In this document: positions 1-8,710 of the stretch, one piece after another
Position numbering within the stretch: the stretch's first letter is position 1
Layout of the letters: each line of letters begins with the position of its first letter
Source of the DNA: Mesotaenium endlicherianum
Taxonomy: Eukaryota > Streptophyta > Zygnematophyceae > Zygnematales > Mesotaeniaceae
Assembly (NCBI GenBank): GCA_009602735.1
Contig: WELA01004964.1
Location: 214,743-238,536 of the forward strand
Reading direction: 5' to 3'
Length of the DNA: 23,794 nucleotides
Position numbers and translations under genes: made by a program
The notes under the pieces: generated by a model
Databases searched by the model: none
Told to the model about the DNA's origin: nothing
The model's input: only the letters and a program-made list of their open reading frames with translations

Positions 1-169
1 GGGGGGGAGAGGGGGAGGACTGTGGGTCGTTCGCTTTTTCGTGTAGGTGAGAGATGAGGGGGGGAAGAACGGATAGCACTTACACGGCTTTGTGCCGAAG
101 TATGCTCACAAGGCACAAGTACGAATGTCTTTTGCTGCGGTGGTGGTGGTGGTGGGGCGAGGTGCGCAG

Positions 170-256
170 GTGGAGGAGGAGGGAGAGGTAGAGCAGAAGC
201 GCAAGGAGAAAAAGGCCGGAGGGTTCTTCTCGGCGCTCAAGCGGGGCTCCAAGTGA
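170..256 (+). CDS. Possible 3'-terminal exon of an unidentified gene (partial)
   Basis: A plus-strand reading frame is open from 77 and ends at a TGA at 254-256. The part after a possible splice acceptor (CAG at 167-169) reads as a charged stretch followed by a short basic/aromatic tail ending in GGFFSALKRGSK, which looks more like a real C-terminus than random translation. Upstream it runs into a (GGT)n run at about 139-155 and a stop at 74-76, so if real it must be a last exon whose earlier exons lie left of the window. No family is recognised. The weak pyrimidine tract before the acceptor is an argument against it. Confidence 0.25.
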   Translation: MEEEGEVEQKRKEKKAGGFFSALKRGSK

Positions 257-586
257 GGGGGAGGGACGGTTCCGGCGGCATTGCTTCCTCCCGTCGATCT
301 CTCTCTCTCTACCTCGCGCATGCGTTCCCCCGCGTGCGCACGACAGCCATAGCGTCTCGGCTCGGCCCCCGTTGCTCGCCCGGCCAATCTGCTCGCGCGC
401 GCTTTTGCCCTCGGCCCTCGCGATGCCCGGCCCGATCCTCCCAGAGGGCTTCAATTTTGCCTTTCTTTTTCCGTTGTTGTTCTGGAAGCAGTCCCAGCCC
501 CGTGTGTGAACGGAGGGCTGCTTTCACCGGCTTGCATCATAGTGCAGACCATGCAGAGGGCGCTCAGCCCGCCCCTGCTTGGTGAG
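240..586. other. GC/CpG-rich stretch with an exon-like donor
   Basis: This stretch is clearly richer in GC and CpG than the sequence to its right and carries a CT-rich run near 297-312. At 551 an ATG opens a short frame that ends at a good donor-like junction (CTTG|GTGAGT, intron from 582). It could be a promoter-proximal 5' exon of a plus-strand gene. I could not join it in frame to a downstream exon, so it is reported as a CpG-rich possible promoter region only. Confidence 0.3.
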
Positions 587-623
587 TTTTGAGAACTAGA
601 CTAGAGCATTGAGTAGCTCGTGT

Positions 624-644
624 AGCAGCAGCAGCAGCAGCAGC
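624..644 (+). repeat. (AGC)7 trinucleotide repeat
   Basis: Seven perfect AGC units lie in non-coding or uncertain sequence. The same trinucleotide class encodes the serine tract of the J-protein gene further right, but the flanks of the two tracts are not alike. Confidence 0.8.
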
Positions 645-781
645 ATGGCTTCAGCAGAGAGAGAGGGCTGCGATCCTAGACATTTGATGCGCTGGCAACA
701 GCTGCCTGCATTGCCGCAGTTGTCTGGCGCTTGCAGCTTGCGTGCTATAACATGTAGTAGCTTCTTCTGTCGCTTCTTATC

Positions 782-859
782 ATGGATACCCCCTTCGAAT
801 TCCCGGTTGACCATGATGTGCTGTTGAGGCTCCAACTTAATCTGCAACTTAATCTGCAG
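782..859 (+). other. Exon-like fragment ending at a donor
   Basis: An ATG at 782 opens a frame that begins MDTPFEFPVDHDVLLRLQ and then repeats a QLNL motif, because a 13-nt unit is duplicated at the DNA level. It ends at CTGCAG|GTAAAA, a possible donor. The frame upstream is closed by a TAG at 758-760, and I could not connect it in frame to the fragment at 551-581. It could be a small exon of an unrecognised plus-strand gene or chance. Confidence 0.2.
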
Positions 860-2143
860 GTAAAAGGAAGTGTGGGTGTTGGACAAGGGTCTTAGCTCAG
901 GATGAAGGGGAGCATCAGCAGGCTGCAATTTTGTTAGGCTGGTGGATGCCTGTTTGCCTCCCCGTTTGCATAGTCAACCGCTAATTGCAATTCTTTTGAT
1001 AATTGAATATTGTATTCACTTCTTTCTTGGACTTGCTCGAGCGTATGTGCGTGTCATAGTAAATCTTACGTCCCAACGGGGAAGAAATGACGTCCTAGAT
1101 GCATGTGCAAGTTTTCTTGGGTGTTTCGAACACTCTCCGACTCGACATGAGGCGTGTGGCTCAGTGACCAGCACAAACTCGGGATGACATCGCACACAGG
1201 ATGGCCCAATTCTCCAGCCTGTTCCCCCTCGCCGTCACTCAACTCAAACCAGGGCTAACAAGTGTGTCTAGCCGTACTTCAGCATTGCTGATGAGCACAG
1301 GTGACCTCTCGATGAGCTCCCAGCAACAGCTGCACCCCCCTGTTCAATGCTCCCAGATGTTGATACACTTTCCCTTCTGATACAAGACCTGTGCAAAGCG
1401 CCTCGAACATGCTATCGGTTCCATCCCCCTCTAAATCGACAAAAATGGAGGGTTGTCCCAGCCAGACACATAAGCAACATACAGGAGGTTGGCTCCCCTT
1501 GCAACGAGCATAGAAAATTTCGATTCAATCAAAAAGTGTGCAATCACAGACTTTGCTCTCACTAAATCAGATGGATTGCAGCTGCACTTAACGTCAAGCC
1601 TTATAGATAGGCGCATTTATTTGCCTTAATAGTCCACCTTTTTGAGCATGCATGTCGACCTGCATTTGAAGCATGCTCCTCGAGGGCACACCTGGTCTTT
1701 CTTATTCTTAGAGTTCTTCCCAATGCTTGCTTATGCCTATCATTTTCATGATCGGCTGGTCCTTCCACACCTCAGTCTAAACAAGCAATGGTTCTCTCTG
1801 TTGTCTCAGGTATAGTTCCACAGTGCCCGTACATAGTAAGGACCATTGCCTATGAGGCATCTCTGCCTTCTCCATTTCACAAGTGCCTTGTAATAAAAAA
1901 TTGCAGCACATATGGTAGTGCTGCTATATGAACATGCACACAATCAATCTGGCCTAAGCTCATCCTATTGTACACTAACCCCAGAAACTGGTATCGAAAC
2001 TCTGTGTCTTGCATGACGATCTTCAAACTAGCCTCCCATAAGAGGGCGAAAATTCTGCTGCACAATGGCCCCGTCTGTAAGCACTGTCGTGACCTGAGCC
2101 CCTACCTTTTTCTGTCATCAACTGACAACCAGAATGCCAGTAA
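860..2143. other. No recognisable gene; 3' flank of the J-protein gene
   Basis: About 1.3 kb without a frame that resembles a known protein on either strand. The right end must contain the 3' UTR of the minus-strand J-protein gene, whose stop codon is at 2144-2146. An AATAAA hexamer on the minus strand (TTTATT at 1617-1622) is one possible poly(A) signal, but its distance from the stop makes it doubtful. Confidence 0.5.
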
Positions 2144-2285
2144 CTACTTCAACCCCATCTCCCTCTTTAATTTTGCAAGCATATCCTCCACCTCCTCTTC
2201 CGCACTCTTGGTGGGCGCTTGGGGAGCTTCCCTCTGCTGGCTGCTATTGGAGCGACTGCCAGCACTCGCTCCACTTCCCCGTGGG

Positions 2286-2319
<34 letters not shown>

Positions 2320-5300
2320 CATTGCTGGTGCTGCTAGATGAGGACCTAGTCGCTGACGATGTGGAGCTCTTGGACGAGGACTTGGCTGTCGTGCCCCCCT
2401 CCTCTGAAGGGATGTTCTTCTCCAAAAACTCGACAAACTCCTCGCCAAGCTCCTGGTTCAGCAAAGAAGCATGAGGCACTTTTCGTCAGTCGCATTCACT
2501 TCTCCAAGTTGGGAGTCCTGGAACTTTCTTGCTCCAGAAGAAAATCATGCATGGAAAGCAGATTCATAGGGCGTATGCTGCCGAAGGCAACTACCATGGC
2601 AACACCTAACTCACCCATTTTAGGTATGTGATAAAAAGATACCAAGGAATGCAGGTTTTTAAGAGGACAAGGTTAAGGTAGTCAGAAGTACCTGAACAAC
2701 GAGATATAGTTCATCAGGTATAACCTCATCCACACACCAGAATGAGTGGCTCGAGGGATTGGAAGAGGGAGAGAAAGGCCTCTCACCGAAAGCTCCTCCC
2801 AGAGGCTCTTGGGGGGGCCGTTCTGTCGCGCCTTTTGCCGCTTGTCCAGATCCGATTGGATGTCTCGAAAGAAGTCCTCTGCGACCAACAAGCGCCAGAG
2901 ATACATGAGAGACTCGCCCTGACGCCCACTACCAGGGAAGGGGCAGCTCCGGGCTGACAGCTCGGGTATGGACAGCTCGGATCATGCATGCGAAGAAAGC
3001 AAGACACCACTAAAGGGCTCAAACCAGGGGGTATGAGGTGAAGGAGAGATCAGGACATCAATTTCTTTTCATGGAAATACCATAAGTCTCTGCATGAGGT
3101 ATCAACTTCAAAGGGCTGGCTTCGAGGTTGGCTCCCATATGAGGACTCTGTCCAAGACTGAGGCCGGGGCAGGACCACAAGTTGCACAATGTCTGACGCT
3201 CTTGCATCACCCAAGGGACTGCTGCTGCAGCAGGAGGAGACAAGTGGCGAGGCTAGAGGACTGTAAAGAGAAAGCCAAAGTTGTTACCAAGTGAGGTGAC
3301 AGCATCTTTTACGAAGTCTCCTGCGAAGTCAGCACGCAGATCCATTCTCCCTATCAGGCAGCCTAGCCAATCGCCACCTTGCAGCCTTCAGGTGTCTTGC
3401 ATAGGCGCTCGCGTGTGTGACGACATGAGTAAACCACCACACAGACTAACTTCCTTCTAAACAACTCTCCTCATGTGTACATGCCCAAGCGCACTCAGAA
3501 CCTTTATGTTGAACTTCACCCAATGTGCAGAGAGACCACAGTCCTCCACGTATTCAATTGTGTACACAACTCTTCACCATATATACATATTTGAGAAAGC
3601 AGTCAAACAAGCCAGCAAAGCCTCCCCGGTGAGACATAGGAAAAAAGTCAATCCCCTCAGGTATCAGGACTTTCCGACTACAACGACCAACAAAAACTTC
3701 CAACAGCCTGCAGTGTATACAACACAAAAACTGCCGCCTTTATATATTGGCTGAATGACAACCCAAACTTGAAAACCTTGGGAGACGAGGTGCCAACAGA
3801 TCCAGGGGTGTGCTTCCACAGAGGCTACACAGCCAGACGAGGCGACATATGGCAACTCAATGAGCCACCACCCAGTCCATCTCAAGATAGTATTTCTTTT
3901 TTGCCGCAACTGCCCTCGCGTGTTGTTCAGCTTGTATATGAACATGGTGTCGGCCGAAAGTTATAGCTAAAGTAGCCTTGTCTTGAGAATGTATTGACTA
4001 AGTGCTATCACCCGACCATTCTGTATATTGGCAATAATAGAGCACGTCACAAAAGCATCGACAGTTCCCATCCAAAAGGAAGAGAAAATTCATAAAAATA
4101 ATAGTTATGACGCTTACTTAATCCATATATTTGCCCTCGCCATGTGGGGCAAAAGAAAGGAATTTGAGTTTTTGCTTCCGTGCTGTGAGACTCTAGTTCC
4201 CATATGATACTGTCTTCAGCCCAAACAGCTCCCCTCAGACTGGTCGATGTTCTGTAGTACTTTACTCCCATCCACTTTACATACAGCATACATGAAACAT
4301 CGGCTGCGCATCAGGTCCAACTAGCCCTTCCAGATTGAAAGATCCCTGCTTCCTAGTTTTTGGCAGCGCAAGACTCCTTCCTGTGCCGTTCCTCAATTCC
4401 ATGACTCCAAAAACTGCAACCTCAACTCCCACCGGCAGGCTTATGACTGGTAGTCTAGCAGAAAGTTGTGTCACGTACCAAACCCGTAGAACTCTTCCTT
4501 TTCCTTCTGACGAGTCTGGCCCCCTCTCCAGGAAAAGGGGTCAAAAGCCTCCCCCCAGCTGTCCCCTGACTTGCCAGCACGATCAAACTTCCTTCTGCTG
4601 TCAAAATCTGACAAAGTCTGATAGGCTGTTTTAATTCTCACAAATTGCTGCTGCGCATCAGCCTGCAAGAAAAGAAACACAGCAGACAATCTTTAGCTTG
4701 TTCTACTATATGCTTCTGTACTGCTGATTGACTGCTAGTTGCAGCAAGAGCTAAAATGCAGGAAATCTACTCTTGAGGCTTATACATGTCCAACCTTATA
4801 AAGACACGCATGCTTCAAGTCATCTTGCTCCAAGGCAGCCTAATGCGCATAGTCCAATAGACACAAGTACTGCCACACCCCCATATAGTTCACATCATCT
4901 TCCTACAAGGCAGCTGCAAGAGCATATTCATGGGACACGAGGGGACTAGCATACATCATGGATATTTGTGATGCTATTCTGTTTCTAGCTGATCATGAGA
5001 AATCGCCATAGCAGGTAATTGGTGAATAACCACACTAGCCACAGTTGAATTAAAAGTTATAATATCCGGCAATAGCTGCTGCCCAAACAGAAGACTTCCC
5101 CAACGAGCGGCACTCACCTTACACGGACAATGTGCATCTCTCAGATGACTTCACAAAGTGCGAGTAAGTCCTCTGAGTGGCGTAAAACTCTTAGAATACG
5201 ACTAATATGTTACGGCACGCTATTGAGCCTCAAGGCATCCTCGGCTGATGGATATTGCAGAGAGCAGTCACCCACACTTGTCGTCAGCAACCTCAAGAAG

Positions 5301-5790
5301 CCAGAGAGGAACATACCGCCTTATTGACGTCAGGGTGATATTTCAAGGCAAGTTTTCTGTAAGCCTGCTTAATCTCCTTCTCCGTAGCAGTAGCTGATAC
5401 TCCAAGAATCTCGTAAGGAGATTCTTTAACAGCACACATTATGCCCATCCTTCTCCTTCTCCTCCTTCCCTCTAATTTTCTATAGACCATATTATTTCCA
5501 CCCAAAGATCTGCTTGTTGGAAGGCCGCAACTCCTACAAAGTCCCAAGCTGGCGTCATCAAAGAGTGCAATCGGAAATGTCGTTCTACAAGGTGGTCCTG
5601 CGTTTTGACATGCAGAACGTCCATATGCCACCTGCTTATGCCGCCTACTCCCATCGCCTTTACTTCGTCTTGGCTGTATTGAGGCACATATTCTACTTAC
5701 TTTAAGCTGTCGATAACCTTTTGTGGTGGACCCAGACACAAGAGACAAGATCTCTACTCCTACCCGAGAATCACATCTCAATACATCCAT
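2144..5790 (-). CDS. Spliced gene for a predicted plastid J-domain (DnaJ/Hsp40) protein
   Basis: Four coding exons on the minus strand: 5317-5790, 4479-4662, 2787-2878 and 2144-2452. Every junction is GT-AG and keeps frame (donors GTATGT, GTACGT, GTGAGA; acceptors TTGCAG, CGCAG, ACCAG), giving about 352 residues. The J domain starts near residue 124 and has the HPD motif at about 152-154, which stimulates Hsp70 ATPase. After it come [31 protein letters not shown] and a C-terminal coiled-coil-like end finishing EMGLK. From memory, this order matches the Arabidopsis At5g59610-type chloroplast J protein (DJC73). The N-terminal ~120 residues are basic and Ser/Arg-rich, compatible with a plastid transit peptide. 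The start is uncertain: ATG 5788-5790 is the first in-frame ATG after a stop at 5881-5883, and a strong donor-like GTAAGTAG at 5693-5700 hints at another 5' exon arrangement. The family is confident; localisation is inferred. Confidence 0.85.
2289..2317 (-). repeat. Trinucleotide repeat encoding a serine tract
   Basis: On the coding (minus) strand this is an almost uninterrupted AGC run giving about ten consecutive Ser residues in exon 4 of the J-protein gene. It sits inside a longer Ser/Thr-rich low-complexity linker between the GEEFVEFLE helix and the C-terminal helix. Such runs often vary in length between individuals. Confidence 0.85.
2453..2786 (-). other. Intron 3 of the J-protein gene (334 bp)
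   Basis: Phase-0 intron between LWEELS and ELGEEF. The donor GTGAGA is at 2781-2786 and the acceptor AG at 2453-2454. Nothing else is seen inside. Confidence 0.8.
2879..4478 (-). other. Intron 2 of the J-protein gene (1.6 kb)
   Basis: Phase-1 intron between the FYGF and DFFRDIQ segments. The donor GTACGT is at 4473-4478 and the acceptor AG at 2879-2880. No recognisable transposon, nested gene or RNA gene was seen within it. Confidence 0.75.
4663..5316 (-). other. Intron 1 of the J-protein gene (654 bp)
   Basis: Phase-0 intron that splits the J domain just after the HPDVNKA segment. The donor GTATGT is at 5311-5316. The acceptor TTTTCTTGCAG has a good pyrimidine tract and ends at 4663. No internal feature was recognised. 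Confidence 0.85.
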
Positions 5791-6586
5791 AAAATCCACC
5801 GAAGGAAAAATGCTAGGACTCTCTTCCACCGAGTCCAGAGGTAGCAATAAGAGCAAAGAGTCGGCAAAAGGTATATGTCGTCAGATAAAAACCTTAATCC
5901 ACCGACACGCAGAGGAAAAAAGCGACCTTGAAAATGCTCACCAAATGAGAAGGTAGCACACGTTACAGCTAGCTTGCAACGCTCAAGCCTCAGAGCTAGG
6001 CTAACAGTTAATGAGAAGCTTCAGGGCATGCTATGTTCATGCCTCCGGCGCATTTCTTCGCATAGATAATGGATAGATGGGAGTCGGGGACTCGGAAGTC
6101 GTCGCACATGACACAACGTTCATCGACCCCTGACATGTGTCCAATGAAGGGTCGTGCTTTTGACTCCCCAATATGCTCCTACACTCGCTTGCCGTACGTA
6201 TGTGTACTGGCAAGAGTACGAGGGAGCAGGTGAGAGCAGGCTCGATGGAGGACTACCACGTGTTACCATTGACTGTTCGGCTGCAAGTGAGTGCAGGTGG
6301 GTCAAGCGAGTGGAAGCCAGTGGAAACTGGTGGAAACAGTGCAAGCGCTAGCAAGCGCCATGACTAGTGCACATCTTTCTCGACACCTGTCCTGTGATGT
6401 GAACGCATACACATATACAGAGACGCAAGGCACTGCAAGCCATCGTCGGATTCAGTAGGCGTTAGTTGGCATCTCGACACCAGCTCGACACAACGCTGAT
6501 GCGGTCCGGCCATGCACCTCAGCCTTATCTTCCACGCTTGAACCATGGCTGCCGGTTGTAGTACCCTTTATAAGTTGCTAATTATC
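5791..6586. other. Upstream flank of the J-protein gene, no gene seen
   Basis: This should contain the 5' UTR and promoter of the minus-strand J-protein gene, but I see no unambiguous TATA element or initiator. Short imperfect repeats of GTGGAAAC/GTGGAAGC type occur near 6305-6345. No frame on either strand resembles a known protein. Confidence 0.45.
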
Positions 6587-6790
6587 GGGTCATTAGCTGC
6601 CTGGACCTGTTCCGTCATAGGGTTTGTTTCTCAAATTTTGCATCGTGCACTAAAATTCTCGTTTCATGCTTATGCACCACAGCCTACTTCCAAGTTTGGG
6701 TCATTAGCTGCCTGGACCTCTTCCATTATAGTGATTGTTTCTCAAAAGTTTCATCACTTGCACTTCTATTCTCGTTGTATGATTTCTTGC
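6587..6790 (+). repeat. 111-bp imperfect tandem duplication
   Basis: Unit 1 begins at 6587 and unit 2 at 6698, both with GGGTCATTAGCTGCCTGGAC. The units stay alignable (TTTGTTTCTCAAA.TTT, CTCGTT) until about 6790. A plus-strand frame from an ATG at 6545 stays open through both copies (95 codons to 6832), because 111 is a multiple of three, so it repeats a hydrophobic GSLAAWT.S.I..VSQ segment. Whether it is translated is unknown; I treat it as a repeat, not a gene. Confidence 0.7.
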
Positions 6791-7412
6791 CCTGTGGGTA
6801 ATATGGTAGAGATATTTGGGCGTGCTAATTAAGGCGTGTACTCCCCGGCCGAGTGCATGACCCAATACCTAAACATTTGCAGAAGGCGAAAAGCTACACT
6901 TACGTCTAATTTCTCATCATGTGCATCATCTTGCATGTGCCTGATTATGTTGACCATGCACATTTGTACAAATTGTACTGAGAAATTGTTTGACAAAAAA
7001 CCAGGACAATCATACATGTTTGGACCACATGCCTTTCAAAAGGGTGAAGACCTCAGCAAACACTCATGAATTGATGTTCAAAGTAGCTAAGTAATTGAAT
7101 TTTTACCTTGGGTGCAAATGTCTATTGTCATATGCATCTAAAGAGAAGTGGCACATCATGATTCATGAGGCACATTATACCACTTTTCTAAGTAACAAAC
7201 ATGGAGGTAACATCGTCTTAGCTTGTACAAAACTAAAAGGCATCAAATAACTGGCAAGCATACATCTTTAAAAGAAAATTTGGATGTTCACACAAATTCG
7301 TAAACCAAGTATTGTAAAGCAAGTGACTTTAACGAGTATTTGTCACTATCCAAGATCTCAAATGGACTTTCTAGAACTACGCAAACAATGTATCGGACGC
7401 AAGTATAAGATA
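6791..7412. other. AT-rich stretch, no gene seen
   Basis: No supported feature. A short segment at about 6832-6858 (TTAAGGCGTGTACTCCCC) resembles one at about 7548-7573 (TTAAGGAGTGTGTACTCTCC) just beyond the first 134-bp repeat, suggesting shared transposon-derived ancestry of this region. Confidence 0.4.
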
Positions 7413-7546
7413 TGTCGTGCGTTACGAGGTCGAGTGCGCAACATAGGTATAAGCAACACATCATAAGCAAGCAGGCTTTGCTGCAATGAAGTCTATAATA
7501 CATGTGGCGTTATAGCCAAAAAGGGAGTCAAGTCTCAAATGGTTTA
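7413..7546. repeat. 134-bp direct repeat, copy 1
   Basis: This segment recurs in the same orientation at 8562-8695 with about five differences by eye (about 96% identity). It runs from TGTCGTGCGTTACGAGG to CTCAAATGGTTTA. Sequence on both sides of the two copies is unrelated apart from the first few bases. Confidence 0.9.
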
Positions 7547-8561
7547 ATTAAGGAGTGTGTACTCTCCAGACTGAGCACCTCAAAATTGTAAACTGGTAGG
7601 AACACAACTTATGAAGTATGGCCCAAAAGATAACTGGAAGCACATCATGATCTTCAAGAGTAGTCCTATGGCAGGGGTTTAAGCTGTGACTTTTCTCACC
7701 ACTTGTGAAGTTCTTCTAGTGACTGGAAGCCAGCAAGGCTTGCTCTTCACAAGAGAGACACTAAGTGGTCATAAAAACACAAGAGATAAAGATGTAAAAT
7801 TTACTGATAATCTCTGTGACTTACAACTGGCATAATGGGACTTCTAAAAAGTTGTTCCTCTAGGGACATCTCTAGTACTTATACTCCTGGAAACCCGGCG
7901 TCATATGCGGCGGATCCAATGCATGTAGTCACTCTAGGAGGCTCTCCTATGTCCACTAATGTGTACAAGGCATGTACTAGCACTCCTGTAGGCTAAACAT
8001 AACTCTAACCAATCAAAGCAATGCACGTAGAATATGCTATGTGTGTCTCATTGGTGGAGCGTACCTTGGGTGATTCTACCTAGATAGCGCCTCAAAAGTG
8101 AATTTGAAACTTGAGGAAGCTTCCTCTAGGAGTCGGTGATGCAGTCACCAAGCTATAGCCTCAATGATGCACTTATACTAGGGAAATGCAGAACTTATGT
8201 AGGCAAAGGGGCTCGCGGATTTGTGCGCAGTAAGCTAAGGGTCCTTGGGGTCACGAATGGTCAACAATGTCACCTTTGGGTACATTGAGTCACAAGTTGG
8301 CCATTTGGTGTGTTTCCGCTAGGGGCCAAAAGGGGTGCGGAGTAGATCGCGCCTATCTCGCTCGATACTTAACCAAACGACGCGCAACCGGTGCCATTCA
8401 AAAGATGCTTCGACGCGCCACACTTTGGTGACTTGGAAATTTAGAAAAGGTCAACATATGGATGCGTAAAGTCAAGTCAAGGTCGGCCTTCCTAGGTTGA
8501 TATTTTGCACATGTAGAGCTCGATTTTGTGCGTCAGCCTCGACTCAATAAATCATGACAGC
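7547..8561. other. Sequence between the 134-bp repeats, no gene seen
   Basis: About 1.0 kb with no open frame resembling a protein. It contains two perfect palindromes: 14 bp at 8113-8126 (GAGGAAGCTTCCTC) and 16 bp at 8553-8568 (CATGACAGCTGTCATG), the latter overlapping the start of repeat copy 2. Because element A's polypurine tract lies just to the right, this stretch may belong to element A's 3' LTR on the minus strand. That cannot be confirmed without A's other LTR, which is not in the window. Confidence 0.45.
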
Positions 8562-8695
8562 TGTCATGCGTTACGAGGTCGAGTACGCAACATAGGTATA
8601 AGCAACACATCTTAAGCAAGCAGGCTTTGCTGCAATGAAGTCTATAATACATGTGGCTTTATAGCCAAAAAGGGAGTCAAGTCTCAAATGTTTTA
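8562..8695. repeat. 134-bp direct repeat, copy 2
   Basis: Second copy of the repeat at 7413-7546. Its right end abuts the minus-strand polypurine tract of element A, so in A's orientation it would be the first 134 bp of A's 3' LTR. Confidence 0.9.
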
Positions 8696-8706
8696 TTTTC
8701 CCCCCC
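8696..8706 (-). promoter_or_regulatory. Candidate polypurine tract of element A
   Basis: On the minus strand this reads GGGGGGGAAAA, immediately after the stop codon of the integrase/PHD frame (8711-8713). A purine run between the end of pol and the 3' LTR is where plus-strand DNA synthesis is primed in LTR retrotransposons. The following bases (TAAAACATTTG) do not begin with the usual TG, so the exact LTR boundary is unsure. Confidence 0.5.
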
Positions 8707-8710
8707 AGCC

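Noticed and set aside
80..527. Open frames on the minus strand across the GC-rich left edge
   Set aside because: Low-complexity, Arg/Pro/His-rich translations of GC-rich and (GGT)n sequence with no family resemblance; typical spurious frames.
2134..2474. Leu-, Cys- and Ala-rich frames overlapping the end of the J-protein gene
   Set aside because: They are other-frame readings of the trinucleotide repeat in exon 4, and the Ser frame is the one that joins the conserved exons.
7413..8695. Complete small terminal-repeat element (TRIM-like)
   Set aside because: No matching target duplication at the outer edges and no primer binding site inside the left repeat; the position next to element A's polypurine tract suggests LTR sequence instead.
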